From Perilla frutescens (taxonomy: Eukaryota; Streptophyta; Magnoliopsida; Lamiales; Lamiaceae): a DNA stretch of 64,000 nt. Of this stretch, positions 8,904 to 21,066 are shown in pieces. Under the pieces are notes generated by a model, which searched no databases, was not told the DNA's origin, and was given only the letters and a program-made list of their open reading frames with translations. Every line of letters starts with the position of its first letter. Positions within the stretch are counted from its first letter, which is position 1. Both the position numbers and the translations under genes were made by a program. The DNA lies in the NCBI GenBank assembly GCA_026008535.1, contig BRKX01000009.1:51457001-51521000 (forward strand), written 5' to 3'.

Positions 8904-10787
8904 ATGACTCCAGAAAAAATCAAACAACTTCAAGAGTTCATGAGCGACCCAAAAGCCACCGCCTACCTTCGAAAACTCGCCACATTCCCCCCACAACCAA
9001 CCCTAACTCCACCGCCTCGCTCACTCATCCCAAATCCCTTCCGGTTGCTATCTCCGGAAACAACTCCTCTTCTCCGACCGACGGTTCTTCTCTCGCCGTC
9101 CTGAGGAAATGCTCCAATGGAGATATCCCCTGAGATAGGGAGCTGTGCAGAGGTCCAATCGACCCCTCTTCCAATTCTGGCTCCGGCACCGACCTCGACG
9201 GAGATCTCATCCTCCCAGTCGGAAAGCTCTCAGGCAATTATTCTTGCTCCAGACGGAGTAATTATGCCTATGCTTGACACGCCGATTCTCGCTTCTCCAG
9301 AGGAAGATCCGTTGGACCCTCTCTCTCACTACACTCAACCAGAGTCTCATGATGGCGGTCCGGTCGAGGTTCCTTTCTCAGAGATTGAAGAAGAAGTCCC
9401 TGTCGATGCTCCTGCCAAGTCGCATGTTGCCTATCGGAAGAAAAAGATGGCTAAACCAAAGAAAACCCCTCCGAAGAGACGCTCTAAGAGGCTCCACACT
9501 ACCGGCAGCTCTTCGAAGCCTCAATCGGAGCCTATCCATCTCGATAGTGACCCTGAAGCCGAGGAGAGTGAATCGGAGGAGCTACAGAACGAGTCGGATG
9601 AGCATACACCTTCGGCTCAAGAGTTAGAATCCGAGGAGGATGTCGAGGAGGAAGAAGTCATAGCCTCCAAGAAAGGAAAACGGAAGCTCGCTCCTTCACC
9701 GCCATCTAAATCTCGGAGCAAGGCTGCCAAGAGGGCCAAGCGAAGTGTTACTCGTTCTGCATTGAAGGACGACTCAGAATCTGACATTGAGGTATCAAAG
9801 GCTTTATCCCCTCTCTTTTATTCTGATGTTGGTAAACGGAATTGGGAACATTTTAAGAGTAGGGAAATCTTGAATGATCGTTCTGTGGATTTGAAAGATT
9901 TTGCTTCTCATAATTTGGTTGTGTTTTGGGAGAAAAGAAAGGTGCTTGGGTCTGTGACATATGTGAAACCATTTGTGGCTGAGGTAGTTCGCCATTTTTA
10001 TGCGAATTTAACTCATGAATTTAGTAATCACTCCTCGAAGTTGTACGGGAAGGTGTATGTTCGTGGGAAGGTTTTCACTATAACTCCATAATGTATAAAC
10101 AAGTTCCTAGGTGTGCCTAATGTGGTTGAGGATGATGATGAAGTAGATGATGAGTTTGAAGCCAATATGGCTGATGTTGTGACTAGAGGAAACGCAGATC
10201 AGTGGATTGCAAATAAGAAACCGAATAGGCTTGCTTCGGTTCTTACCTCACTATTTTCCACCCTTCACAAAATTTGTGCTTCGAATTGGCTACCTACCTC
10301 TAACACAACTACTGTGCCATTTGATCATGTGTGTTTGATGTATAAAATCTTCAAAGGGGAGAAAGTGAACCTAGGGCAGAGGATCTTCAACGCCATATCC
10401 AAGATTGCTATGACAAAATCCAACAAGAAGCTCATTGTCCCTTCCCTAATATTCAACATGCTGATTGATCAAGGTCTCAAGCTTACCAAGAAGGATGTTC
10501 TCTCCGATCGACTACCTCTACAGATTGTCCAACAAGCCTTCCTTGCTGACACCCGCACAAGGGATCTCCCCTGGATTGAAGTGACTTACAAAGATGCTCC
10601 AAATGAAGAACTCTTTTGTTCTGTTCCTGTGTTTCTTTTGCAGGAACAAATTCATTTCTTGTCGGAGCAAATCACTATCTTTGAGAGACAGCGGCGTGTG
10701 CTACAAAGGTTTCTTTCTTTCCAAAAAGGGGGAGATGAAGGACCAAGCTGTCAAAGGGGTGCAGGTCAAGATGCGGACGAGGAATGA
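8904..10787 (+). pseudogene. Sirevirus accessory ORF3 ('putative plant transposon protein' / env-like), two nonsense codons
   Basis: One frame from the ATG at 8904 to the stop at 10787 is broken only by TGA at 9102-9104 and TAA at 10089-10091; the frame is continuous across both. The protein starts MTPEKIKQLQEFM. It is then Pro/Ser-rich, then highly charged with a basic block (KKKMAKPKKTPPKRRSKRL) and acidic runs (EEDVEEEEV). It ends in a folded-looking domain from SPLFYSDVGKRNWEHFKSRE through FVAEVVRHFYANLT and NWLPTSNTTTVPFDHVCLMY to a C-terminal helix-rich part. The same domain order is in Sirevirus 2 (51260-53228). Sireviruses carry such an ORF after pol; it has been called envelope-like, but I see no signal peptide or membrane segment, so that name is doubtful. 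Function unknown. Confidence 0.75.
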
Positions 10788-11143
10788 AGCTGAAAGTTGT
10801 GAAAGCTAGAAGAGCTTGAAGGCTGCAGTCTGTTGCAGTTAAAAATTTCTTTTGTGGCTGGAAGAATTTCTAAAACAAACTAACTTTTTATTTGTTTTTG
10901 TTTTGCTCCTGAACAAACTTAACTTGTTTTTGCTACTATTCTGATATGGATGGTCTGTCAGATTTGATTATGTTCTTTTGATGATCAGTTTATTTTGAAG
11001 TTGTTTTGACAGGGGGAGCAACTTTGATTTTGCATTCTGGTGACAGGGGGAGCATTATAATCTGTGTTTATTTGTTTCAGGGGGAGAACTGTATTTTACT
11101 TAAGATTCTTTGGTTTTGGAAAGAAAGACAAAAAGGGGGAGAT
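10723..11143 (+). other. multiple polypurine tracts of Sirevirus 1
   Basis: Five GGGGGA-containing purine tracts: ~10723-10740, 11011-11020, 11045-11054, 11079-11087 and 11131-11143, the last directly at the 3' LTR. Repeated tracts between the last ORF and the LTR are a known Sirevirus feature. The last primes plus-strand DNA; the role of the others is not known. Confidence 0.8.
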
Positions 11144-11788
11144 TGTTGGAACCGTTAGGTTCACATTTATCTATGATTGTTATTTTGTCTTTCTTTGATT
11201 TATTGTGTGTAGGTTATTGTGTTGATTGAGGAAGTGTTGGAGCATGCCAAGATGACCGAGTCTTGGAGAAAGTCTTGGAGATAAAGTTCGAAGATATGTT
11301 TGTTCCTATATCTATGGAAAGGTTGTTTGCTTGCGGCTAAAGTCAAGGAAAGTTGGTAGGAGTGAGGTTCGTGCAAGTCATATGAGTAGAGGCCAAGTAT
11401 ATTGTGTTGTATATATATAGGAATCAGTTGTATTGTGAGATATACAAGTTCAGAGAGAATTATTCAGATTATAGATCGAGTTTTTGTATTCTGCAGATTT
11501 TCTACTAGATTTGGTTAAGACAACTTTAGTCTCAACTTTCTGTGAAGGAAGAGATAAAGTGTCTTAATATTTTAGTTAGTGTTTGTCTAGTAGTGTTTTT
11601 GTAATTCACATATTCTATATAGTGAAGATTTTGCCCTGAGGCATTTCGCGAGGTTATAGAAATATAATCTCGTGAAAATTTCAATCCGCTGTTCTATTTC
11701 TAAATTTCCGCTGCGTATGTAAAGTTGTTCCAACTTTGGAGCCAACTTTGATCACAACTCTGTTAAAATCGAGAGTTCGATTTTTTCA
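11144..11788 (+). repeat. 3' LTR of Sirevirus 1
   Basis: 645 bp from TG at 11144 to CA at 11788, the same length as the 5' LTR with about 9 substitutions and no gap seen. Confidence 0.95.
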
Positions 11789-12606
11789 AAGTATATATTT
11801 GAAATACTTCGATATATTAGCCAATTTGATTTGTTAATAAATGTCCTTTAATTTTTTTTTGAAGTATACAGCCCCACACGGGAATTTCGAAAAGTACTTA
11901 AAATTCTATTTCACCTTTAAACTACTTACACATTATGAAAGGTTGTAAATTAATTTTAATCCTTTTTTATTTTTTATGTTTCATTTTATCTGGGGATTTT
12001 TTTGATTATTTTTATGTTTTGAATATTTAGATTATTCTGTGACATTTTAAAGTATCAATTAACTAAATGTATTTAATACAATTTGAAATGAATGGTCTAA
12101 ATTGTATTAAATAGTTAATATTACATGCCCTTTTTGAATTTGGAAATGTTAACTAATTGTAAATATATATCTGTATAATATATTGATTTATTTTACATCC
12201 TAATTCATGAAATATTTTTTTATGAGAAATCTGTAAATTACTATGTTCCTGTGAATCTGAAATCAAGGTTTTCACTAATGTTGATTTATCATTTATTTTA
12301 CATTTTACAACTATTTGGATTTTGGGAATTATTCACAATTTATAATATTTAGAAATATTATATATTTTTGCAGGTAATAATTAATTACGAACATAAGTTC
12401 ATTTGTTAAATTCATGTATTAGAACATGTAATTTTTATATTTTAGATTTTATTGAATTTATAATTTGTAAGTTATTGTCATATTGAATTTTACAGAAATG
12501 AGGGAAAAAAACATTGTAATTTCGTAAAAAAAGCTAAAATGCATCCAACGAGAAAATCAGATGAACAAAAGACCCGACAAAATGAATATATGGCAATTAT
12601 AAAATT

Positions 12607-12645
12607 ACGTGCTACACGTTGCTTCAGGAACGTGTTACATGTTGT
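12607..12645. repeat. paired ACGTG palindromes, unit A
   Basis: ACGTGCTACACG at 12607 and ACGTGTTACATG at 12630, start-to-start 23 bases. Each half is a near-perfect palindrome. Confidence 0.6.
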
Positions 12646-13578
12646 TAACACAATTCAGTGTATCGGTGGAGAAGCGAATTTTTTAATTTATTTTGTAATG
12701 AAATTTTGCGAGTGACCAATAAAAAAATTTCATATTCTTCAATATATTAGCCAACACGCATCCTAATATCTGTATCGATTTGTTTTTAAAACGAACAGTT
12801 CCGCATGGAAATTCCAGAAAAATGTTAAAATTCTATTTCGTCTTTAAACTTCTGACACATTAAGAATGGAGGTAAATTGTTTCTGCTCTTGTTAAATTTT
12901 CATGTTACAATATTTTAAAGGAATTTATTTGATTTTCTCTATGTTTCAATATTTATATTATTTTGTGAGATTTTTTAAGTATAAATTTAAGAAAATGTAC
13001 TTATTTTAGAATTTGAAATTAATGTTCTCATTTGTATAATAATGGTAATATTACGTACTATTTTTGAATTTGGATTTACTAATTAATTGTGACCGTAATT
13101 TATTTTAATATATTGATGTATTTAACTTCATATTTTATAATTAATTTTTTTGAAACTAATCCGTAAATGACTATATAACTGTGACTTTGAACTCTACGTG
13201 TTTATTATTATTGATTTATCATTTATTTTACATTTCACAATTATTTTCATTTTGAAAATTATTCACAATTTAAATTATTAAAAAATATTATATATGTTTG
13301 TAGTTTCTAATCAATGGAGAATATAATATTTTGAAAATAATTTATTGTTCCGTCATTATAAGTTGTAATATTTGAGAATTTATTAAATTTTTAATTAGTG
13401 ATTGTCTATCATTTTTAAATTTTAATAAGTGACCCGTAAAAAGCATCGTTAATTCCTAAATAACTAATAGATGCCACAATCTAGAACTGAACCATGTTAC
13501 TAAGGTAGGTAAATTCTATTAGGCCAGAAAATACGAACGAAATTTCCCAAAAATCCATTATATGGCAATTATAAACAG

Positions 13579-13615
13579 ACGTGCAACACGTTCTTTATGG
13601 AACGTGTAGCACGTG
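13579..13615. repeat. paired ACGTG palindromes, unit B
   Basis: ACGTGCAACACG at 13579 and ACGTGTAGCACG at 13602, again spaced 23 bases. Confidence 0.6.
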
Positions 13616-13956
13616 TTTAATATATTTATGTGTGTGGGTGGAGAAGTCATTTTTTTTTAATTTTATAATTAAATGTTTCGAGTTTTTATATGGCAGACGA
13701 AAAATAATATTTTTAATTCTTCAATATACTAGCGAAGACGTGAAATCACACGCTTTTTGTTAATATCTGTATCGATCTGTATGTTGCAATATATATACTA
13801 TTTTGTCATATTTTAAAGTATACATTTTTGAAAATGTTGTTATTTACGAATTTGAAATGAATGTTCTAATTTATATTAAGTGGTTAATACTACATACTAT
13901 TTTCGAATTTGGAACTGGTCATTAATTGCAAATATAAATTTTTCTTATTATTGCAA

Positions 13957-14102
13957 TTTTGGTCCCACAGGACATGGTCGCGTACGATTTTGATTCCAAC
14001 CCTATCACATTTGGTCGTATGTAAGAAAATATTAGTCAATCTGGTCCCATGGTACTTGGATTTAAAAAAATTTGGTAATGGCCACTAGTTGTGGGACCAA
14101 AA
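13957..14102. mobile_element. MITE-like insert with 13-bp perfect inverted ends
   Basis: The left end TTTTGGTCCCACA (13957-13969) is the exact reverse complement of TGTGGGACCAAAA (14090-14102). Pairing extends three more bases outward with one mismatch. It interrupts array unit C. I could not settle a target-site duplication and there is no coding, so the superfamily is open. Confidence 0.5.
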
Positions 14103-15497
14103 GTGATTTTTTGCCTAATTATTTTTTTATTTTTTACATAGATTTATTTTTAAATAGCACAACAATAAATACGCAATTTCGCAATGGATTTTAATTCATG
14201 TGAAAATACCGACATATTAACAACGGATGCACATTAAGATATTTAATGACGGATTTTATTTGTGTTTTAAACTTAACAAAGAACACATGTTGTATTTTAA
14301 TTTAAATTTTAAAATACTTTAACATTTAACGACGCAATAACGACAGATTTATCTAATATTTATTATTATTGCGTATATTTATTTTATTTTGCAATATCTG
14401 TTTAATTACAAATTTAAGTTATTTATTTATGTTACATGGTAATTTTTGATATTGTTTATCTTATTAGTTTTTTTAATTACTATATAATTATGAGATTTTA
14501 AATCAATCTTTTTAATATTATTCATTTTTTTAGGAATTTATCTTTTACAAATTATTTAACTTGTACTTTTTTAATAATTATATAATATTTAAATATTATT
14601 TATCTATCAATTACTAATTAAGTACGAATATAAATTTTGTAATATTTTTATTTATTTTACTTTATAAATGTTTAATTTTTTAATATGATTAATTCAAAAT
14701 AATCTCTCTAATATGAATAATGTTTGATTTATTATTTTTTTTAAAGTATATCTCTTTTTTATTTTTCATTTATTAATTAATTATGAGAATAAATTATTAT
14801 TTTTTTCTTTATTACTTTTACTTGACGATTTTAAAAATTTGTATCTCTTTATATATATTTTTATTATTTCATATTATTTTTAACATTTTCGGGTTCACTT
14901 GGCGCACTTGTAGCGCTCAAATGTTTTATTGTTAGAATTGGGTATTTTTGTCCAAATTTTTCCCTTTAAACGGGTTACCTCAGTAAATATTGCTATAGAA
15001 TCGTGATTTGAAGATGGATTATTTTTTGTCTTTACAATTGTAATACATTAAGAAGAGATCTTTCGTAAAATTATATGTTTTCAATATTATTATTCAATTT
15101 AGTTTTGGTAATATTTTTTATTTTCCATTTATGTTTTATGTGACGGGTTTGAAGAAAATAATATTTTCAATTTTTTTTTGTTTATGGTTGTATTTGGAAT
15201 TTAAAAGTTGTAGAAACCATAGTAAATTTAAATGGGCCTCAAAATACAGGGCTGATCTCCAGAAAAATCAATTATATGGCAATTCTAAATTCATAACATT
15301 TATTTAGATCATCTTATTAGCATTAGGCGCCGATTCATTTTCCAAATTCCCAACACTTGGTTACTATTTAAAATTTGACGTGTGTGACGCCTTGTGTGTT
15401 AATTTTTATTTTTTTGTGTAAGTTTTTAGGCACTATGAAACATAATAAATATAACACATTGGGTTGGGGAAAAATGTAATTTTTATTTGGAGGTTGG

Positions 15498-16665
15498 TGA
15501 TACGTGGTCGTCACGCGCTCAAAGTAACTGCTCTTCCAAATGCCTAGTAAAGGTGTAGTAAGTGGAAAATACAGGTCGAATCCACAGGGAACGGTGTATT
15601 CTTTCTTTCAAAGGTAACTTTGGTATTTTGAGAGAGTTTGTTTTACTAATGAAACAAAATAGAGTAAACGAATCAGTATGATTAAAACCCGGATGAGATT
15701 GTAAATAAAAAGAGATATGACCATATCATTCATCGGTACATTGATTTTAATTCACAATTCTTATAAATCAGTTATAGAATACTGGAACCCCTGACATATT
15801 CCTTATTCCACCTTACGAATCATTGAACAAAAGAACCCTTATTATCCAAAATCTTATTAATTAACAACCCACAAGAACCCTTAACAGATTTAATTAATTA
15901 ATAGCATTAAGAATTAGAGGAACCTAATTATGTTATAAGCATTCGAACCCGTATGCCCTTAACATCCCCGTATGTCCACTGACAAAGAGAGTCAGTTTTA
16001 CCACATATAGAATTGAATCGACAATTACAGATCTTACAACTCTATTGACTTTAGATATTAATTAACAAACTATATATTGGCCACTATATAATTAATTAAT
16101 TAAGAACTAAACGTGTTATCACAGAACATAACGAGTATAAGAATACGAATCATATAAAAACTAATTTGACCTCACGATATGGGCATATCAACAATTATCA
16201 CAACCTCATTCCGGAAAATAAAATTAACTACTCATATAAAGATTAAACCAACCAATAATCATAGCATAAACAACCATTGAATTGAAATAAACTTATGAAC
16301 AAATTCTCCAATATTCTTGCAAATCGAAAATAATTCAACTCAAAATAAAAATGAGAAATCTAGTTTATTAGAAAAAAACTACTATGATCAATCCAGAATG
16401 CCCCTAGAATAATATGGCAAGAGTTATATAAGCCGATCCAATGAGCCGTTTCATCCATTTTAATAAGTGCAGATCAATAATTCAGTTATGTAAATCACAG
16501 ATTTTCTTCTTTCATTAATTCTTTCCATATTTGAATGATTTCTTCCATTCATTTTCTCCACACCCTCATCTCCACATTATTGCTGTAACAGACACAAATT
16601 AACACGATAAGTCTCAAATATACAGCATATATAGATAATAAATATACAATATTTGACACTTATCA
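15498..16665 (-). repeat. 3' LTR (in element direction) of the 15.5-22.2 kb gypsy
   Basis: 1168 bp, TG at 15498 and CA/TCA at 16665. Left flank carries TSD GTTGG. Confidence 0.93.
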
Positions 16666-16682
16666 TCTCCCCACACTTAAAC
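16666..16682 (-). other. polypurine tract of the gypsy element
   Basis: On the minus strand the bases before the LTR read TTTAAGTGTGGGGAGA, the usual Athila/Tat tract. Confidence 0.75.
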
Positions 16683-16689
16683 TCATACA

Positions 16690-18149
16690 ATATTTGGCGG
16701 CTTCATGATTGGAGCAGACACCAATCTCATTTTAAGATTTTCAAATGCCTCCTTACAATCCTTTCCAAAATGAAATGCAACTTCTTGCTGGAGTAACCGT
16801 GTGAAGGGTTGTGCAATTTTCGCAAAATCATGAATAAATCACCTGTAAAATCCTGCATGACCTAAAAAACCACGCACTTATTTCACATTAGAAGGATAAA
16901 GAAGTTTTGCAATTAAATCAATCTTTGCCTTATCAACTGCTATGCCTTTTTCAGAAACAATATGCCCAAGAACTATCCCCTCCCTAACCATAAAGTGACA
17001 CTTTTTCATAATTCAAGACAAGATTATTTTCAATGCAACGTTGGAAAACCAAATCCAAATTATGCAAACATTCATCAAAGGTATCTCTATAAACAGTAAA
17101 ATCATCCATGAAAACTTCAATGCATTTTTCAATCAAGTCAGAAAATATGCTCATCATGCATCTTTGAAATGTTCCTGGGGCATTGCACAATCCAAAAGGC
17201 ATAAAGCGATAGGCAAATGTGCCAAATGGACATGTAAAAGTACTCTTATCTTGATCTTCTTGTGCCATAAAAATCTGAAAATAACCTGAGTAACCATCAA
17301 GAAAACAAAAAAATGATTTTCCAGCTAGTCGTTCCAAAACTTGATCAATAAAAGGTAATGGAAAATGATCTTTTCGTGTGGCAGCATTTAATTTTCTATA
17401 GTCAATACATACGCGCCAACCAGTTTGCAACCGCATTGGTACAAGTTCATTATTCTCATTTTTCACTACTTGTATCCCAGATTTTTCAGTACCACATGCA
17501 CTGGACTTACCCACTCATTATCAGAAATCGGATATATAATACCCAATTCTAGCAATTTCAAAATTTCTTGCTTTACTACCTCTTTCATTTGTGGATTTAG
17601 CTTACGCTGGGCATCTTGAACTGGCTTGATATCTTTCTCAAGTAAAATATGATGCATACAAACCGATGGACTTATCCCTCTGATATAAGCCAATGACCAT
17701 CCAATGGCTAGCTTATTTTCTCGTAGAACTCGTATAAGCCTATCCTCTTGGGACAACGTCAATGATGTACTGATAATTACAGGAAGGGTATTTCCTTCAC
17801 CAAGGTAGGCATACTTCAAGTTTTTTGGAAGATTCTTCAATTCCAATTTAGGAGCATACACAATAGATGGAATGAGTTTATTAGTTTGTATTATAGGTAA
17901 ACAAGTACTCACAATATTCTTAGAAATTTCCTCCAAAGAATATAAATTCATAATGGCTTCTCTCAAATCCTCATTCTCTTCACTTTGTGCATCCATGTCT
18001 GTTTTACTATGAATCAACACTTTCTCCAATGGATCATGCACAAAGTTTTCCTGCACAAATTCATCCACCAAAATAGTAACAATATCAATATGATTAACAT
18101 GTTCATTATCATTTGGAAATTTCATCGCTTCAAAAATATTAAAGGTCAC
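16690..18149 (-). pseudogene. reverse transcriptase part of gypsy pol, frameshifted and truncated
   Basis: The upstream frame (18149 to ~17500) runs from MTFNIFEAMKF to the RT entry QEILKLLELGIIYPISDNEW; the frame then shifts near 17500 and continues to 16984. RT motifs: WRVCIDYRKLNAATRKDHFP, FLDGYSGYFQI, FAYRFMPFGLCNAPGTFQRC and the catalytic FMDDF (YMDD variant). After a stop at 16984 the reading goes on GIVLGHIVSEKGIAVDKAKI and RGFLGHAGFYR, then stops at the LTR: the RNase H core and integrase are absent. There is also a frame change near 18150 where protease passes into this region. Clearly inactive by itself. Confidence 0.88.
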
Positions 18150-18857
18150 GATTGCTTTAAAAATTCTCCATCAAATTCACAAGTCAATTGCTCTTTATCA
18201 ACATCAATCTTGATCTTCACAGTTTTCATAAATGGTCGGCCTAGCAAAATAACAGATGAGTTAGAATTTGAAATTCCCATATCCAAAATGTAAAAATCAA
18301 CTGGAAATAACAACTCATTCACTTTTACCAACACATCCTCTATAATGCCAACCGGATAAACGTGGGATCGATCTGCCAATTGAATTATAACTCGGGTTTC
18401 TTTTAAAGGTCCCAAATTTAAATTCTTAAAAATTGATAAAGACATCACATTGATTGAAGCGCCCAAATCAAGCATGGCTTTCTCAACTTTTTTATTACTA
18501 ATTATACAAGGTATTGAGAACATTCCAGGATCCTTGCATTTCTCTGGTAATTTCCGTTGTATCACCGCTGACATATTTTCTCCCACCACAAGCTTTGCAT
18601 TATCATCATACTTGATCTTCTTTGTGCATAATTCCTTAAGAAATTTAGCATACTTGGGAATACGGCGGATTGCATCAAGAAGAGGAATACTGAGTTTGAC
18701 TTTTCGAAATATCTGGAGTAAATCTTGATTTTCATCATCCTTCTTATCCTTTGCCAACTTGCCAGGAAAAGGTGGTTTTAGTACAATTTTAGGTTTAACA
18801 TGATCATATTTTACCTCAGATTTCTCAAGCTCTATTTCAGTTGGTATCGGTATATCA
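18146..18857 (-). pseudogene. gypsy retropepsin-like protease region
   Basis: The frame contains QIFRKVKLSIPLLDAIRRIP, YAKFLKELCTKK and SAVIQRKLPEKCKDPGMFSI, a conserved stretch before the protease in Athila/Tat elements. The protease follows with the active-site strand KAMLDLGASINVMSLSIF (D-L-G-A-S) and the later LLGRPFM. A stop at ~18858 separates it from gag upstream. The homologous segment in the outer nested gypsy is at 54955-55557. Confidence 0.85.
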
Positions 18858-18859
18858 TC

Positions 18860-20268
18860 CTATTTGGGCATATCACCAGTAGCTACTTTTGGAGCTTCAA
18901 TTGGTTTAGCTAAACCAATTGTCTTCTTGTCAATATCAGGCAATTCTTTTCCACTGCGTAATGTAATAACATTAACATTTTTTCGTGGATTTAGTTCAAC
19001 TTGCGACGGAAGTTTTTCGGTTCCCACGGCAGCCTCCAACTTGGAAATAGCTTGACCCATCTGTGTTATTTGTGCACCCATAGTGTTAAAACCCGCTCGA
19101 GTTTCCTGTTGAAATGCTCGAGTCTCTTGTTGAAATGCAAGACTATTATTTGCTAGCTCAGCAACAATTTCTTCCAAAGGTCGTCTTGGCTTCACCGGTG
19201 GCGGTGGTTGCTGTGGCCCTCGATATTGTCCTTGTTGTTGAAAACCTGGAGGTGGCATGCCTTGTTGTGGCGGGGGCTTATAACTTAGATTGGGATGATC
19301 TCACCAACTAGGGTTATAAGAATTGGAAAATGGATCATAACGCCTCTGTTGAGAATTGTAACCTCCAACGGCATTGAGTTGCTCGACATTCTCTTCTTGC
19401 AACGTTGGGCACATATCGGTAGGATGCCCAACTTCGGTGCATATGCCACATGCTTTGACTTGCTTCACCATTCCAATACCTGCCAATAACTTATCAAGCT
19501 TTTCGTACAAAGCATCATACCTCGGATCCTTGACTAGTTGAATCTCCGCTACTTTTCTGGATCCGTCTGCTCCAAATTGTTGGTTGTTATCTGCAATATT
19601 AGCTATTAGTGTCATAGCTTCGTCTAGAGTTTTATTCATCAATGCTCCACCACTTGCCGCATCCACCATACTCCTAGCTCCCGGTTGCAAACCTTCATAA
19701 AAATATTGAATTAATAAAAGAGTAGGAATTTGATGTTGTGGACATTTAGAACATAATTTCTGAAAACGATCCCAATATCTATCAAAAGATTCTCCAACCT
19801 CCTGTTTAATTCCACATATTGCTTTTCTAATGGAAGCTACCCTAGATGCCGGAAAATATTTTTCAAGAAATTTTTATTTCATTATTCTCCAAGTTGTTAT
19901 AGATCCCGGTGCTAAACTAAACAACCACCACGTGCATCATCTTGTAAAGAGAATGGAAATGCTACAAGCCTAACATATTCTGAATTATCAACCTTTTCTT
20001 GACTTTACACAGTAGAACAAGCAAGTTGGAAATCCTACAAATGCTTATGTGGATCATCACCAGGATAATCGTGGAATTTAGGAAGTATATGCATAAAACC
20101 AGATTTTAATTGAAAATTCCCATGAGCTTGGGGAAGTGTTATGCAAAGTGGTCCAAAATCCATTTTTGGTAGATTAGCCAATTCACACAAAGTAGCATTG
20201 TTCGCAGCGTTTCCTCCATTATTGGCTGCATTATTCCCTTGATTATTAGCCATAGCAAACACTTGCAT
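18860..20268 (-). pseudogene. gypsy Gag, broken
   Basis: Begins MQVFAMANNQGNNAANNGGN at 20268, with KSGFMHILPKFHDYPGDDPH near the start of the capsid region; several stops and shifts lie between 20035 and 19690. It then continues GARSMVDAASGGALMNKTLD and a zinc knuckle CGICTEVGHPTDMC (~19440), followed by a Pro/Gln-rich part, a short internal duplication (FQQETRAFQQETRAG) and NVNVITLRSGKELP, typical of Athila-type Gag ends. Confidence 0.85.
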
Positions 20269-20283
20269 GCATCATGATGCAAA

Positions 20284-20760
20284 TAACACTATATGAGACG
20301 GGTCAGCCAAACCTGCTTTGACCCGGTCAATGCGGGTCAACCCACGCTTTGACCCGGTCAACGCGGGTCAATCCGCTTTGACAGGGTCAACCCATAAAAA
20401 AAATGTCCAAAGTGAGTACCAACCTTCCTATTAAAAAGTATCACAAAACATTCGAAAAGTACCATTTGTATCATTAAAAAGTAAGGGGTCTGCTAGTTAT
20501 TTTATATAAGTTTATTTAGTTCAAATTCTAATTTTTTTTTCAGTTTTTATATTGTATGTGTTGAGATTAATCTAAAATAATCATCATTCTAAGAATTTGC
20601 AAAGGAAAGCAAAACATGAGTTCGGTAAAATAAAACGTACCATGTGGTAAGCAGAAAAGTATCAAGTACGATAAAGAAAGGTATCAACTTGAGATTAATA
20701 CTATCATCATTCCAACTACAATAAAAAGTACCATGTGCCACGTGGCCGCCTGAAATAGGC
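20284..20760. repeat. dispersed repeat inserted in the gypsy leader
   Basis: Repeated TTGACCCGGTCAA-type palindromes (20309-20390), then 'attaaaaagtatcac' and 'cattaaaaagtaagg' blocks. The same blocks occur at 59165-59770 in both orientations. No coding and no clear ends. Confidence 0.5.
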
Positions 20761-21045
20761 GGAAATAACTGCTATTGCACGCAAGTCCACCTCTAGCCAT
20801 ATTTGATTCTACAGATGATGTTGTATCTTTAAATTCGTGTTCCTCGACAGATTCAGATATGGGCGTGAGATTTGATGCGGAAGAAGTAGCTTGCTTTGCC
20901 TTTTCTGTTTCTTTCCTTCTTTTCTGTGCAGATTTTTCAACTTCAGGATCAAAGATGAGTTCACATGTACGAGAAAATCAGGGCATAAATGAAGAATAGA
21001 CAAATTAAATAATAAAATGAAAGAGAAAAAAAATACTATCGCCGT
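20761..21045. other. gypsy leader sequence, non-coding
   Basis: Lies between the dispersed repeat and the primer site. Short shadow frames on both strands show no recognisable domain. Confidence 0.5.
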
Positions 21046-21063
21046 TCCCCGGCAACGACGCCA
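21046..21063 (-). other. primer binding site of the gypsy element
   Basis: Minus strand TGGCGTCGTTGCCGGGGA, three bases inside the LTR. It is one base from the standard Athila/Tat site TGGCGCCGTTGCCGGGGA (Asp tRNA type). Confidence 0.85.
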
Positions 21064-21066
21064 ATT

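Larger units (their letters stand above)
2580..11788 (+). mobile_element. Sirevirus-type Ty1/copia LTR retrotransposon, young, nearly complete
   Basis: Two 645-bp LTRs start TGTTGGAACC and end TTTTTTCA. By manual alignment they differ at about 9 positions (~1.4%), so insertion was recent. Internal order is initiator-Met type primer site, gag, pol (protease, integrase, RT, RNase H), an accessory third ORF and several polypurine tracts, which is the Sirevirus layout. Gag and pol are open apart from a frame change between them; the third ORF has two nonsense codons. No target-site duplication is present: the bases before 2580 are a 57-bp copy of the element's own 3' internal end (2522-2579 matching 11087-11143), while those after 11788 are array sequence. 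Confidence 0.95.
11789..15295. repeat. tandem array of three diverged AT-rich units (~0.95 kb)
   Basis: Unit A 11789-12734, unit B 12735-13718, unit C 13719 to ~15295. Shared landmarks in order: 'aatatattagcc'-like start (11811, 12741, ~13722); 'aaaattctatttc' then 'tttaaact' (~11898, ~12828; missing in C); 'gatttatcatttattttaca' (12281, 13216); 'attattcacaattta' (12326, 13258); 'tatatggcaatt' (~12587, ~13558, ~15274); and in A and B the paired ACGTG palindromes about 30 bases later. Unit C has a deletion near its start, a 146-bp MITE-like insert at 13957-14102 and further AT-rich additions. There is no ORF; it may be an old satellite or duplicated ends of a mobile element. Confidence 0.7.

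Noticed and set aside
8904..10787. True envelope gene in the Sirevirus
   Set aside because: No signal peptide, transmembrane segment or Cys pattern; only position resembles env.
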